Shown piece after piece: positions 1-8,331 of a stretch of 64,000 nucleotides of DNA. This stretch comes from an uncultured Tenacibaculum sp. (GTDB taxonomy: Bacteria; Bacteroidota; Bacteroidia; Flavobacteriales; Flavobacteriaceae), in contig NZ_CANMLT010000004.1 of NCBI RefSeq assembly GCF_947498805.1, positions 186,001-250,000 on the forward strand, read 5' to 3'. The notes below the pieces were generated by a model, which was given only the letters and a program-made list of their open reading frames with translations, had not been told where the DNA came from and ran no database searches. The first letter of the stretch is position 1. Each line of letters begins with the position of its first letter. The translations under genes were made by a program, and so were the position numbers.

Positions 1-1959
1 TTTGAAGGATTGCCACAGCAACCAGACTTAATTCAGAGAAGATTTATGTTTAACTGGGATTACACTATTGGTTTCGATTTAACAAAATCGTTGCAGTTAA
101 ACTTTAATGCAACCAATAACTTTATATACGACAGTTTTGGAGCCCAAGAAAACTTAGAAATTTATGATCAGTTTTTTAATATTGGTAGACCAGACAAGTA
201 TCATCAGAAGTTAAATGCAACATATAAGTTACCATTAAACAAATTTCCTTACTTAAGTTTTTTAAGTGCTGATTATGCATATACTGCTGATTTTGATTGG
301 CAAGCAGGATCACAAAGTATTATTCCAATTGATAATCCAGTTCCTGGAGGACCAACTACATTAAAATTTCAAGATGTAGTAGGAAATATGATTCAGAATG
401 CTAATACACATAGCATCAATACCAACATTGATTTTGGAAGGTTTTATAAAACACTAAGGTTGGATAAGTTATTGTTAAAAGGAACCAGAAAAGCACCTAC
501 AAAAAAAGGAACGGTAGCTTTAGGTTCAAAACAACCTCAGAAAAAAGCAAAGCTTAAGAAGAATGCTAATTTCGGACATAAAGTAATGAAAGGGTTTTAT
601 GACGTGTTAACTTCAGTAAAAAGAGCAAAAATTAGTTATACAGAAAATAACGGTACTTTATTACAAGGATATAGACCTTCAGTAGGATTTTTAGGTAGAG
701 ATAGTCATGGAGGAGGATTGGCTCCTACGCTAGGGTTTGTATTTGGAAGTCAGACAGAAATTTTAAATACGGCTATAGAAAACGGATGGTTAGTTACACG
801 TAATGCAGATGAAGATTATTATAGCAAGAATTTCGGTAAAACGGGAGCTCAAAAATTAGATTACAATATCTCTGTAAAACCGTTTAAAACATTAACGATT
901 GACTTTAGAGGAAATAGAATTAAAACTAGTAATATTACTCAACAGTTAGATATTATTCCTAATGGAAGTGGTGGTTTTCATCAAGATCCTAATATTAGAC
1001 CTTATGAAACAGGTAACTTTAGTATGAGTTATTCTATGTTGGGTACTATGTTTACAGATAATGAAACATTGTTCCAGAACTTCTTAGATTATAGAAGTAC
1101 TATCGCAAATAGGTTAGCTAATGAAACAGGGTTCAATCAATCTGGATTTACTGAAAAAGGACAACAAGTAATGTTACCAGCGTTTATGGCTGCATACTCA
1201 GGAAGTAGTCCTAACTCTGTTGATACTGGAATTTTTAGAAATATTCCGATTCCAAACTGGACCTTACGTTTTAATGGATTGATGAAATATAAGTGGTTTA
1301 AAAAGAATTTCTCTTCATTTACACTTTCGCATGGATACAAATCTTCTTATACTATTGGTAACTTTACCAACAACTTACAGTATGAAGGAGTTGACTCGGA
1401 TATGCCGGTATCTGTAGGAAATCCACCAATTACAAATAGTTCTGGTAATTATCAACCACAATTACTAATTTCGTCGGCAACTTTAATCGATGAGTTTTCT
1501 CCATTAATTAAAGTTGATTTTAGAATGAAAAATTCATTCTCTTTTAAAGGAGAAATCCGAAGAGATAGAAGTTTAACCTTAAACTTTAACAATAACACTT
1601 TAACAGATATCAAAGGAACTGAATATGTTATTGGTTTCGGTTATAAAATTAGAGATGTTAAATTTGTAACGCACTTTACTGGAAAGAAAGAAACGTTGAA
1701 AGGAGACATTAATATAAGGGCAGATATTTCTCTAAGAGATAATTTAACATTGATAAGAAGTATTGACGAGAATAACAACCAAATTACAGGAGGAGAGCGA
1801 TTATTTGGATTGAAATTTTTAGCAGATTATAATTTGAGTAGTAATTTAACGGCATCGTTGTATTATAATCATCAAACTTTTAATTATGCGATTTCAACAA
1901 CATTCCCAAGGCAATCAATCAATGCTGGAATTAACTTGGTATACAACTTAGGAAACTAA
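1..1959 (+). CDS. sprA: SprA, gliding motility / type IX secretion outer-membrane translocon (C-terminal part)
   Basis: This is the C-terminal portion of the very large SprA (Sov) protein, the outer-membrane channel of the type IX secretion system, which exports adhesins and enzymes and is needed for gliding. The reading frame is open from base 1, so the gene starts outside the window; the internal TTG at base 10 is not a real start. About 650 residues are present out of a family length above 2000. They are rich in alternating beta-strand segments (for example TRPDTIFGV-like barrel strands are absent, but YNISVKPFKTLTIDF and ISLRDNLTL are typical) and end in NLVYNLGN. gcvH follows 29 bases downstream, an order common in Flavobacteriaceae. 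The identification is recognition of the family by eye and is fairly secure. Confidence 0.85.
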   Translation, partial: FEGLPQQPDLIQRRFMFNWDYTIGFDLTKSLQLNFNATNNFIYDSFGAQENLEIYDQFFNIGRPDKYHQKLNATYKLPLNKFPYLSFLSADYAYTADFDWQAGSQSIIPIDNPVPGGPTTLKFQDVVGNMIQNANTHSINTNIDFGRFYKTLRLDKLLLKGTRKAPTKKGTVALGSKQPQKKAKLKKNANFGHKVMKGFYDVLTSVKRAKISYTENNGTLLQGYRPSVGFLGRDSHGGGLAPTLGFVFGSQTEILNTAIENGWLVTRNADEDYYSKNFGKTGAQKLDYNISVKPFKTLTIDFRGNRIKTSNITQQLDIIPNGSGGFHQDPNIRPYETGNFSMSYSMLGTMFTDNETLFQNFLDYRSTIANRLANETGFNQSGFTEKGQQVMLPAFMAAYSGSSPNSVDTGIFRNIPIPNWTLRFNGLMKYKWFKKNFSSFTLSHGYKSSYTIGNFTNNLQYEGVDSDMPVSVGNPPITNSSGNYQPQLLISSATLIDEFSPLIKVDFRMKNSFSFKGEIRRDRSLTLNFNNNTLTDIKGTEYVIGFGYKIRDVKFVTHFTGKKETLKGDINIRADISLRDNLTLIRSIDENNNQITGGERLFGLKFLADYNLSSNLTASLYYNHQTFNYAISTTFPRQSINAGINLVYNLGN

Positions 1960-1988
1960 ATTTTAAAATTATATAAAGAAAATTACAA

Positions 1989-2369
1989 ATGAATATTCCA
2001 TCAGAATTAAAGTACACAAAAGACCACGAGTGGGTTAAGATTGAAGGAGATGTAGCTACAATCGGTATTACTGATTTTGCACAAGGAGAATTAGGAGATA
2101 TTGTTTATGTAGATGTAGACACTCTTGATGAAACTGTAGAAATTGAAGAAGTATTTGGTTCAGTAGAAGCAGTTAAGACTGTTTCAGACTTATTTATGCC
2201 ATTAACTGGAGAAGTAATTGAATTTAATGAAACTTTAGAAGACGAGCCAGAATTGGTTAATTCTGATCCTTATGGAGCAGGATGGATGATTAAAGTAAAA
2301 TTATCAGATGCATCTCAAGTAGAAGACTTATTAAGTGCAGAAGGATATCAAGAAATTATTCAAGGATAA
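1989..2369 (+). CDS. gcvH: Glycine cleavage system H protein
   Basis: The lipoyl carrier of the glycine cleavage complex shuttles the aminomethyl group from the P protein to the T protein in the cytoplasm. The 126-residue length is normal for the family. The lipoylated lysine is Lys63, in the motif [13 protein letters not shown], and the N-terminal [14 protein letters not shown] and the C-terminal [14 protein letters not shown] are classic GcvH signatures. It lies just after sprA, and its last codons overlap the start of the VanZ-like gene. No gcvP or gcvT is present in the window. Confidence 0.96.
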   Translation: MNIPSELKYTKDHEWVKIEGDVATIGITDFAQGELGDIVYVDVDTLDETVEIEEVFGSVEAVKTVSDLFMPLTGEVIEFNETLEDEPELVNSDPYGAGWMIKVKLSDASQVEDLLSAEGYQEIIQG

Positions 2370-2706
2370 TAGTATTATAATAGCAATAGGAGTTACGATT
2401 TCTATTGCTATTTTAAGTTTAGCAAAACTTGGTAAGTATCCCTTACCTATAAGTTTTTCCAATATAGATAAGATAGAGCACGCAATTGCCTATTTTTTTT
2501 TAACGTTATTTTGGTTATTGGCTTTGAAAAATAAAGTATCAATAGCTATAATTGTGCTCTGTTGCTTTGCCTATGGTATAATTATTGAGGTATTACAGGG
2601 AGTATTAACGACTTATAGATTTGCTGAATATTACGATATTTTAGCAAATACGATAGGAATTTTAATAGCATTTATTTTTTTTCGGGTTTTTATTGTTAAA
2701 AAGTAA
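2335..2706 (+). CDS. VanZ-like family membrane protein
   Basis: This is a 123-residue integral membrane protein with about four hydrophobic segments (roughly residues 13-30, 48-65, 68-86 and 100-119). The signature [16 protein letters not shown] followed by [24 protein letters not shown] matches VanZ-like proteins, whose biochemical role outside glycopeptide resistance is unknown. The frame has no ATG near its beginning. The best start is a GTG at 2335, which lies inside the 3' end of gcvH and gives a 35-base overlap; this suggests translational coupling. A shorter protein starting at an isoleucine codon is possible but less likely. Confidence 0.75.
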   Translation: MQKDIKKLFKDNSIIIAIGVTISIAILSLAKLGKYPLPISFSNIDKIEHAIAYFFLTLFWLLALKNKVSIAIIVLCCFAYGIIIEVLQGVLTTYRFAEYYDILANTIGILIAFIFFRVFIVKK

Positions 2707-2778
2707 GCTATTTAAAGGATAAGGCTTGTAAAAGTTGAAATAAATTATTTAAATTAGCAACCTATAAAAACATTTAGG

Positions 2779-3501
2779 ATGGAAATTAAAAAAAATCCAA
2801 AATCAAATCTTGAAAATTATAGCAAGTTGTTTATGCAACTAGGTTTGGTTTTAGCTTTATTTGTTACGTATGTAGCAATTGAAAACAAAACATACGATAA
2901 AGAGTATGGAGACTTAGGAGTTGCTGATATGGCTTCTGATGTAGATGAAGAAACTATTGAGCTTCAAATTGAGCCTCCAAAGCCACAACCTAAAACTCCA
3001 CCACCACCAACACCTGAGAAGATTGAAGTGGTAGAGGACGAAAAAGAGATTGAAGAAACAGTACTTGAATCTACTGAAACAGATGAATCTGAAGCTGTAG
3101 AAGTAGAAGAGATTGTTGAGGTGGAGGAAGAAGAAGAACTTGTAGAGGATGTACCTTTTGCAATTATCGAAGAAGTTCCGGTATTTCCTGGATGTTCTGG
3201 TACGAAAGCACAAAAGAAAGCTTGTTTAAATAAGAAGATGCAAAAGCACGTTCAACGTTATTTTGACTCTGAGTTAGCAAATGAGTTAGGATTAGCTCCT
3301 GGTAAGAAAAGAATTTACGTGCAGTTTAAGATCGATAAAGATGGATCTATTATTGACGTAAGAGCAAGAGCTCCGCATCCAAGATTAAAGAAAGAAGCTA
3401 TGCGTGTAGCTAAAAAGATTCCAAAAATGAAGCCTGGTAGACAAAGAGGTCGAGCAGTAAGAGTTGGTTATACGTTACCAATTACTTTTAACGTAGAATA
3501 A
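2779..3501 (+). CDS. tonB: TonB family energy transducer (first of a tandem pair)
   Basis: TonB carries proton-motive-force energy from ExbB/ExbD in the inner membrane to outer-membrane receptors. This 240-residue protein has a short cytoplasmic N-terminus and one transmembrane helix at about residues 17-34. A periplasmic linker follows with a Pro-rich patch (about 65-80) and then a very acidic Glu/Val stretch (about 84-123). The C-terminal TonB domain (about 155-240) contains FKIDKDGSIIDVRARAPHPRL and ends PITFNVE. Two cysteines (139 and 149) precede the domain in the PVFPGC...C arrangement typical of Bacteroidetes TonB proteins. A second tonB follows, separated by a terminator. The partner receptor is unknown, though three candidates lie in this window. 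Confidence 0.88.
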   Translation: MEIKKNPKSNLENYSKLFMQLGLVLALFVTYVAIENKTYDKEYGDLGVADMASDVDEETIELQIEPPKPQPKTPPPPTPEKIEVVEDEKEIEETVLESTETDESEAVEVEEIVEVEEEEELVEDVPFAIIEEVPVFPGCSGTKAQKKACLNKKMQKHVQRYFDSELANELGLAPGKKRIYVQFKIDKDGSIIDVRARAPHPRLKKEAMRVAKKIPKMKPGRQRGRAVRVGYTLPITFNVE

Positions 3502-3524
3502 ACTTAGCTACTTAAGATATTAAG

Positions 3525-3552
3525 AAGACAACCAAAATGGTTGTCTTTTTTT
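3525..3552 (+). terminator. Rho-independent terminator after first tonB
   Basis: A 9-bp stem AAGACAACC/GGTTGTCTT with a 5-base loop is followed by a run of T. It ends the first tonB transcript and means the second tonB has its own promoter. The ATG at 3537 lies in this loop. Confidence 0.8.
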
Positions 3553-3602
3553 ATGGCATATTTTTTGATTTTAAGAAAATATTAACATTAAAATTTAAAA
3601 CT

Positions 3603-4358
3603 ATGAAAATGCCAAAAAAGTATCCAAAAAAGCAATTAGAAAAATTCTCTACGGTATTTATGCAACTAGGACTAGTATTGGTTCTATTTACTGTTTATCT
3701 TGTTTTAGAACATGAAAGTCCTGTTAACAAAGATGTGATAGCAGTAAACGATGGTGTGCTTATTGAAATGCCCTATGAATTTGATAGACCAGTAATATTG
3801 GTTAAAAAGGAGGAAAAGAAAAAGAATACACCTGTAAAAAAAGAAAAGCCAGTAAAGGATCTTACTAAGATTGAAAAAGTAAAGGATGATTTTGTAAAAA
3901 CCGTTGTTGATTTACCAACACAAGATAATACTCATGTGGTAGATGTAAACTCAATAAATGAGGCTCGTGAAGATGATATTATCGATGATGAAGATCCTAA
4001 ACCAATGTCAATTGGAAATGTGCAAAATGTACCTGTTTTTAGAGGATGTGAGGGATTAAATGAGAAAGAAACTAGAATATGTTTCGAAAGTAAAATTCAA
4101 AAGCATGTAAGACGTTATTTTAATTCTGGTATTGCACAGGATGCAGGACTAAGATCTGGAAAATACAAAATATATACGCAGTTTGTTATTGATAAAAAAG
4201 GAAATGTTTCTGAAGTGAAAATTAGAGCTCCACATAAGAGATTGGAAAAGGAGGTGAATAGAGTAATTGGAAAGATTCCTCAATTTACACCAGGAAAACA
4301 AAATAACAATCCGGTAAAAGTTAAATATACACTACCCATTGCTTTTAAGGTAGAGTAA
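3603..4358 (+). CDS. tonB: TonB family energy transducer (second of a tandem pair)
   Basis: This 251-residue paralogue of the preceding TonB has a basic N-terminus (MKMPKKYPKKQLEKF), one transmembrane helix at about residues 18-36, a lysine/valine-rich linker, and a C-terminal TonB domain ending LPIAFKVE. It keeps the PVFRGCEG...C cysteine pair. The two N-terminal halves (QLGLVLxLF) and C-terminal domains are clearly related, but the linkers differ greatly in charge. I place the start at ATG 3603 because the upstream ATG at 3537 lies in the loop of the preceding terminator. Whether the two TonBs serve different receptors cannot be seen. Confidence 0.85.
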   Translation: MKMPKKYPKKQLEKFSTVFMQLGLVLVLFTVYLVLEHESPVNKDVIAVNDGVLIEMPYEFDRPVILVKKEEKKKNTPVKKEKPVKDLTKIEKVKDDFVKTVVDLPTQDNTHVVDVNSINEAREDDIIDDEDPKPMSIGNVQNVPVFRGCEGLNEKETRICFESKIQKHVRRYFNSGIAQDAGLRSGKYKIYTQFVIDKKGNVSEVKIRAPHKRLEKEVNRVIGKIPQFTPGKQNNNPVKVKYTLPIAFKVE

Positions 4359-4433
4359 ACATGATAGTTGTGTATTGATTGTTAAGTGAATATTTAACAT
4401 AGATTAAAAAAAAGTTATTTTTTCGACGAAAGC

Positions 4434-4465
4434 TTTTGGTTAAAAGAAAAACTTAATTATATTTG
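4434..4465 (+). promoter_or_regulatory. Consensus flavobacterial promoter
   Basis: TTTTG at 4434-4438 is followed after 19 bases by TATATTTG at 4458-4465, which matches the -33 TTG / -7 TAnnTTTG pattern with good spacing. The predicted start near 4471 falls at the foot of a hairpin, so the promoter probably drives a short RNA and not directly the nitrilase. Confidence 0.6.
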
Positions 4466-4469
4466 AAAT

Positions 4470-4543
4470 GTGGTTGAAAAACCACTTTCTTTTTCTTTTT
4501 CATAGCAATTTTTCCCACTCAGTTTTTTTGAGTGGGTTTTTTT
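4470..4543 (+). ncRNA. Candidate small RNA of two hairpins
   Basis: Downstream of the promoter at 4434-4465 come two compact hairpins, each followed by pyrimidine-rich sequence. The first is GTGGTT/AACCAC closed by a GAAA tetraloop (4470-4485), then T and C up to 4500. The second is CCCACTCA/TGAGTGGG (4514-4536), then seven T. A transcript of about 70 bases would be almost all structure with no reading frame. The simpler alternative is two terminators in series behind the second tonB. Confidence 0.4.
4514..4543 (+). terminator. Rho-independent terminator
   Basis: An 8-bp GC-containing stem CCCACTCA/TGAGTGGG with a T-rich loop and a T7 tail. It ends either the second tonB transcript or the candidate small RNA, 23 bases before the nitrilase start. 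Confidence 0.85.
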
Positions 4544-4566
4544 ATATCTTTATCTGAAAAGATCGT

Positions 4567-5517
4567 ATGCCTAATAACTTCCTTAAAATAGCTCTAGCCC
4601 AAATTAGCCCGGTATGGTTGAATAAAGAATTAACCATAAAGAAGATAGAAAATAGTATTGTAGAAGCCTCTCAAAGTAATTGCGAACTAATAGTTTTTGG
4701 AGAAGCATTATTACCGGGCTATCCTTTTTGGATAGAATTAACAAATGGAGCACAGTTTAATTCTCAAGTACAAAAAGAAATACATGCACATTATGTTAGA
4801 AACTCAATTACTATTGAAAAGGGAGAACTTAATTCTATTTGTTCACTTGCAAAAGAACATAATATAGCTATTTATTTAGGTATTATGGAAAGAGCACTTA
4901 ATAGAGGAGGACATAGTATTTATGCATCACTAGTATATATAAGTGAAGAAGGAGAAATAAAATCTGTCCATAGAAAACTACAACCAACTTATGAAGAGCG
5001 ATTAACGTGGTCTCCAGGTGACGGAAATGGATTACAAGTACATTCATTAAAAGATTTTACTGTTGGAGGTTTAAATTGCTGGGAAAATTGGATGCCATTA
5101 CCTAGAACCGCACTATATGGTTTAGGAGAAAATTTACACATTGCAGTATGGCCAGGAAGTGATTTTAATACAAAAGATATTACGCGTTTTATAGCAAGAG
5201 AATCAAGATCTTTTGTGGTTTCAGTATCAAGTATGATGACAAAAGACGATTTTCCTACGGAAACACCACATCTAGATAAAATACTAATAAATGCAAAAGA
5301 CACTTTAGCTAATGGAGGTTCTTGTATTGCCGGTCCTGATGGTGAATGGGTAGTAGCTCCGGTAATTCATAAGGAAGGACTAATTATTGAAACAATAGAT
5401 TTTAATAGAGTGTTAGAAGAACGCCAAAACTTTGACCCTGTAGGACATTATTCTAGGCCAGATGTTACTAAATTACAGGTGAATCGTGAGCGTCAGAGTA
5501 CCGTTTCTTATGACTAA
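4567..5517 (+). CDS. Nitrilase (carbon-nitrogen hydrolase family)
   Basis: The nitrilase branch of the CN-hydrolase superfamily hydrolyses nitriles to carboxylic acids and ammonia in the cytoplasm; the substrate here is not evident. The catalytic triad is visible as Glu46 (FGEALLPGYPFW), Lys137 (HRKLQPTYEERLTW) and Cys171 (GGLNCWENWMPL). The motif SPGDG after the lysine and the LNCWENWMPL context fit true nitrilases better than amidases. The 316-residue length is normal. It stands alone after a terminator. A near-consensus TATCTTTA at about 4545 may be its -7 element. Its last 50 bases overlap the 3' end of the convergent mannosyltransferase-like gene. Confidence 0.88.
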   Translation: MPNNFLKIALAQISPVWLNKELTIKKIENSIVEASQSNCELIVFGEALLPGYPFWIELTNGAQFNSQVQKEIHAHYVRNSITIEKGELNSICSLAKEHNIAIYLGIMERALNRGGHSIYASLVYISEEGEIKSVHRKLQPTYEERLTWSPGDGNGLQVHSLKDFTVGGLNCWENWMPLPRTALYGLGENLHIAVWPGSDFNTKDITRFIARESRSFVVSVSSMMTKDDFPTETPHLDKILINAKDTLANGGSCIAGPDGEWVVAPVIHKEGLIIETIDFNRVLEERQNFDPVGHYSRPDVTKLQVNRERQSTVSYD

Positions 5518-6841
5518 ACATTTCCCAAGCTAGAAAACCATATACTAGTACATATTCAAGAGCTACAAACCATAAATTTTCTTTCCATGGAGTATTAGCA
5601 TATGCTTGATAACTTACTATGATTACAAGGCTCCATACAACAGGAAATCTATATTTTGTAAACACCGATAAGATTAAAAGTGTTGCAATATACCAAGGAT
5701 GCATGGTTGTGGTTGTAAAGTAATAAAATGAGAGCCCGAATAACATTGCTGTTAGTAGCTCTTTAAAAGAATGATTTTTTCTAAAGAACGTAATAATCAA
5801 TAGAAATAAAATAGTTAAAATAGGTGCTATTTTGCCAATAATAGCTATTTCGTTATACCCTCTAAATAAATAACCAATTTCTCTAGCGATATAATAAAAG
5901 CTTGCATTGAACTCAAAGTTTCTAAACCATAAACCAACAGAATTTGCGTAGTTATCTATTAAAGCTGAAGATAGAAACGGAATAAAAAACAAAATGATAC
6001 TTAGTATGGTAATAACATAAAAACCTACAAGTCGTTTTAATCCATTAAAAATAGAATCTTTATTATTTACAAACCATTGAAAGAAAAGAGGTAAGAATAA
6101 CAACGGAATAAGCTTTACAGAAACAGAGCAAGCTAATAAAACTGCACAGAGAACCCATTTTCTTTGAGAGAGTAGGTATAAAGACCATACTAAAAAGAAT
6201 AACATCACCGATTCAAAATGAAGATTACCCGTAAGCTCAATAATAATAAACGGATTTAGAATATATAGAAAAATACTATGTACTGGAAGTTTTAGTTTTT
6301 CAAGTAGTTTTTTACCAAAGTATAAGATCCCTAAATCAGCTAGTATAATTAAAGATCTCATTACAATAACACTTCCTAAAATACTCTTATTGAAAAGCAA
6401 TGCGGCAATAAAAAAACAAAGCTGGTTGATAGGTGGGTAATTGGTGTAATGACTTCCGTTCATTGCTCCCATACCTTCGTATAACTCCACAGCTTGATTT
6501 ACTGGGTAATTTCGTAATTCAATAAAAGTTTCTGGTAAGGAAAGATAAGGGTTTAACCCTTCTAAAATCATGCGACCATCCCAAATAAAACGATAAAAAT
6601 CTTGTGATAGATTAGGGATAGCAAACAAAAAAACCAATCTAAACAGAATAGAAATCCCTGCTAAGAACTGAAAGTTATCTAAATTTCTTTTCCAAAGGAA
6701 ATAAGAAAGACCAAATAAAGAACACCATAGAAAAACAAGGAGATTAAATTGAGTTCTTTCTAAGAAATAGGAAAAATAAAAATACAGTAATAAGCAAAGA
6801 ATAACCAGTAAGGTATTACTGTATTTTTTTAAAATATTCAT
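5468..6841 (-). CDS. GT-C type membrane glycosyltransferase (mannosyltransferase-like)
   Basis: This is a 457-residue polytopic membrane protein with roughly ten or more hydrophobic segments. The motif SQDFYRFIWDGRMILEGLNPYL (residues 79-100) holds Asp81 and Asp88 in the first extracytoplasmic loop. This matches GT-C enzymes such as the polyprenol-phosphomannose-dependent and GT87-like transferases, which use lipid-linked sugars as donors. It is last in the operon; its ATG (6839-6841) shares base 6841 with the stop of the preceding GT2. The 3' end overlaps the nitrilase gene by 50 bases. An operon partner resembling a dolichol-phosphate-sugar synthase (8331-9026) could make its donor. The sugar is an inference. 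Confidence 0.72.
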   Translation of the reverse strand: MNILKKYSNTLLVILCLLLYFYFSYFLERTQFNLLVFLWCSLFGLSYFLWKRNLDNFQFLAGISILFRLVFLFAIPNLSQDFYRFIWDGRMILEGLNPYLSLPETFIELRNYPVNQAVELYEGMGAMNGSHYTNYPPINQLCFFIAALLFNKSILGSVIVMRSLIILADLGILYFGKKLLEKLKLPVHSIFLYILNPFIIIELTGNLHFESVMLFFLVWSLYLLSQRKWVLCAVLLACSVSVKLIPLLFLPLFFQWFVNNKDSIFNGLKRLVGFYVITILSIILFFIPFLSSALIDNYANSVGLWFRNFEFNASFYYIAREIGYLFRGYNEIAIIGKIAPILTILFLLIITFFRKNHSFKELLTAMLFGLSFYYFTTTTMHPWYIATLLILSVFTKYRFPVVWSLVIIVSYQAYANTPWKENLWFVALEYVLVYGFLAWEMFSHKKRYSDAHDSPVI

Positions 6842-8331
6842 TAAGCTTTAGAGAAAATTGATTTGTAAAAAACATATCCAAATCCTATAAATAACATAAA
6901 ATGGAAAGGGAATAGACCAAAATCTCCACCTTGATCTCCAACAACAAATGCGCTATACATACCAAAAGCAAAATACAAAGCTAATAAGCCTTCTATAACT
7001 ACATTTAAAGAAGGTCTTTTTTTAATGTATTTGTTATTCTTCCAACTATCAGCTAAAGATTTTATATTAAACTTTGGAGTACGTACAAATTCACTTTTCT
7101 TTCCAATATGTCCTTCTAGTACTGCAATTGTATTGTGTAATGAGAATCCCATTGCTATTGAGAAGAAAGAGAAAAACGCTCCAATGTATTTTATAAAATT
7201 AACAAAGCCTCCACCATAGGTTCGTTTGTACATAAACCAATAACAAATGAAAAAGATCAGTGTACTTATAACGAAGAAACTCATTACAATAAAATATACT
7301 TTTAAATGCGCATATTCATTTTTAATATATAACATAGGAATACTTAACACAGCTACTAAAAAGATACATGTAAACATAGAGCTGTTTAGTAAGTGTAAAA
7401 TTCCGTGAATTTTTGTTTTAAAAGAGATGGTATTACTCGTAATAATTTTCTTCAACATTTTTTGGAAATTCTCTGCGCCACCTTTATTCCATCTAAATTG
7501 TTGAGAACGAGCAGCACTAATAATTACAGGAAGTTCTGCAGGTGTTACTACGTTTTCTAAATATTTAAATTTCCATTTTTTTAATTGAGCACGATAACTC
7601 AAGTCTAAATCTTCCGTTAAGGTGTCTCCTTCCCAGTTACCTGCATCATAAATACACTCTTTACGCCATATTCCAGCAGTTCCATTAAAGTTGATGAAAT
7701 GTCCTTGACTGTTTCTTCCAACTTGTTCTAATGTAAAGTGAGCGTCTAAAGCAAAAGCTTGAATTTTAGTTAACGTAGAGTAGTTTCTATTAATATGTCC
7801 CCAACGGGTTTGTACCACTCCTACTTCTTCATTTTTAAAATAAGGAACTGTTTTTTCTAACCAATCTTCTTCAGGTAAAAAATCAGCATCGAATATGGCT
7901 ACAAACTCTCCTTTTGCAGTTTTCAACCCTTCTTTCAATGCTCCAGCTTTAAATCCAACACGATTCTCTCTTCTAATGTGTTGTATGTCTAACCCAGTTT
8001 TTTGAAGCTGCTCTATTTGTTTCCCAGTAGAAACAACCGATTCATCAGTAGAATCATCTAAAACTTGAATTTCTAATTTATCTTTTGGATACCTAATTTT
8101 AGCAATGTTGTTTAATAAACGTTCCATAACATACAGTTCATTAAACACAGGCAATTGAATCGTTATAAACGGAACTTCTTCTGGTTTAGATAAATCAAAC
8201 TTAGCACAATTGTCTTGTTGTTTTCTAGATTTTAAGTAATTAAACAACAAGTTTAACTGTGCTAATGCATACATAAGTATTAATACAAGAGAAACGGTGT
8301 AAACCGTTATAATAATATATTCTAAAACCAT
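6841..8331 (-). CDS. Processive-type family 2 glycosyltransferase, membrane-bound
   Basis: This 496-residue GT2 resembles cellulose-synthase/glucomannan-synthase-like enzymes. It has an N-terminal helix (about 5-30) and then a GT-A domain with the acidic signatures LDDS (91-94), DAD (148-150) and TED (239-241). QQFRW at 277-281 is the Q-x-x-R-W motif of processive beta-glycosyltransferases. About four C-terminal transmembrane segments follow (from about residue 310). It overlaps its neighbours by one base on each side, so the operon is tightly coupled. It may use a nucleotide sugar to extend a lipid-linked or surface glycan; product unknown. Confidence 0.82.
   Translation of the reverse strand: MVLEYIIITVYTVSLVLILMYALAQLNLLFNYLKSRKQQDNCAKFDLSKPEEVPFITIQLPVFNELYVMERLLNNIAKIRYPKDKLEIQVLDDSTDESVVSTGKQIEQLQKTGLDIQHIRRENRVGFKAGALKEGLKTAKGEFVAIFDADFLPEEDWLEKTVPYFKNEEVGVVQTRWGHINRNYSTLTKIQAFALDAHFTLEQVGRNSQGHFINFNGTAGIWRKECIYDAGNWEGDTLTEDLDLSYRAQLKKWKFKYLENVVTPAELPVIISAARSQQFRWNKGGAENFQKMLKKIITSNTISFKTKIHGILHLLNSSMFTCIFLVAVLSIPMLYIKNEYAHLKVYFIVMSFFVISTLIFFICYWFMYKRTYGGGFVNFIKYIGAFFSFFSIAMGFSLHNTIAVLEGHIGKKSEFVRTPKFNIKSLADSWKNNKYIKKRPSLNVVIEGLLALYFAFGMYSAFVVGDQGGDFGLFPFHFMLFIGFGYVFYKSIFSKA

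Noticed and set aside
2914-3213. Minus-strand frame of 99 codons opposite the first tonB
   Set aside because: It is the complement of the Pro/Glu-rich linker and is low-complexity (Phe/Tyr/Cys runs). No promoter.
3537-3602. Extended N-terminus for the second TonB (ATG 3537)
   Set aside because: The ATG is in the loop of the terminator of the preceding gene, and the extra residues are encoded by its T tail. ATG 3603 gives a normal TonB start.
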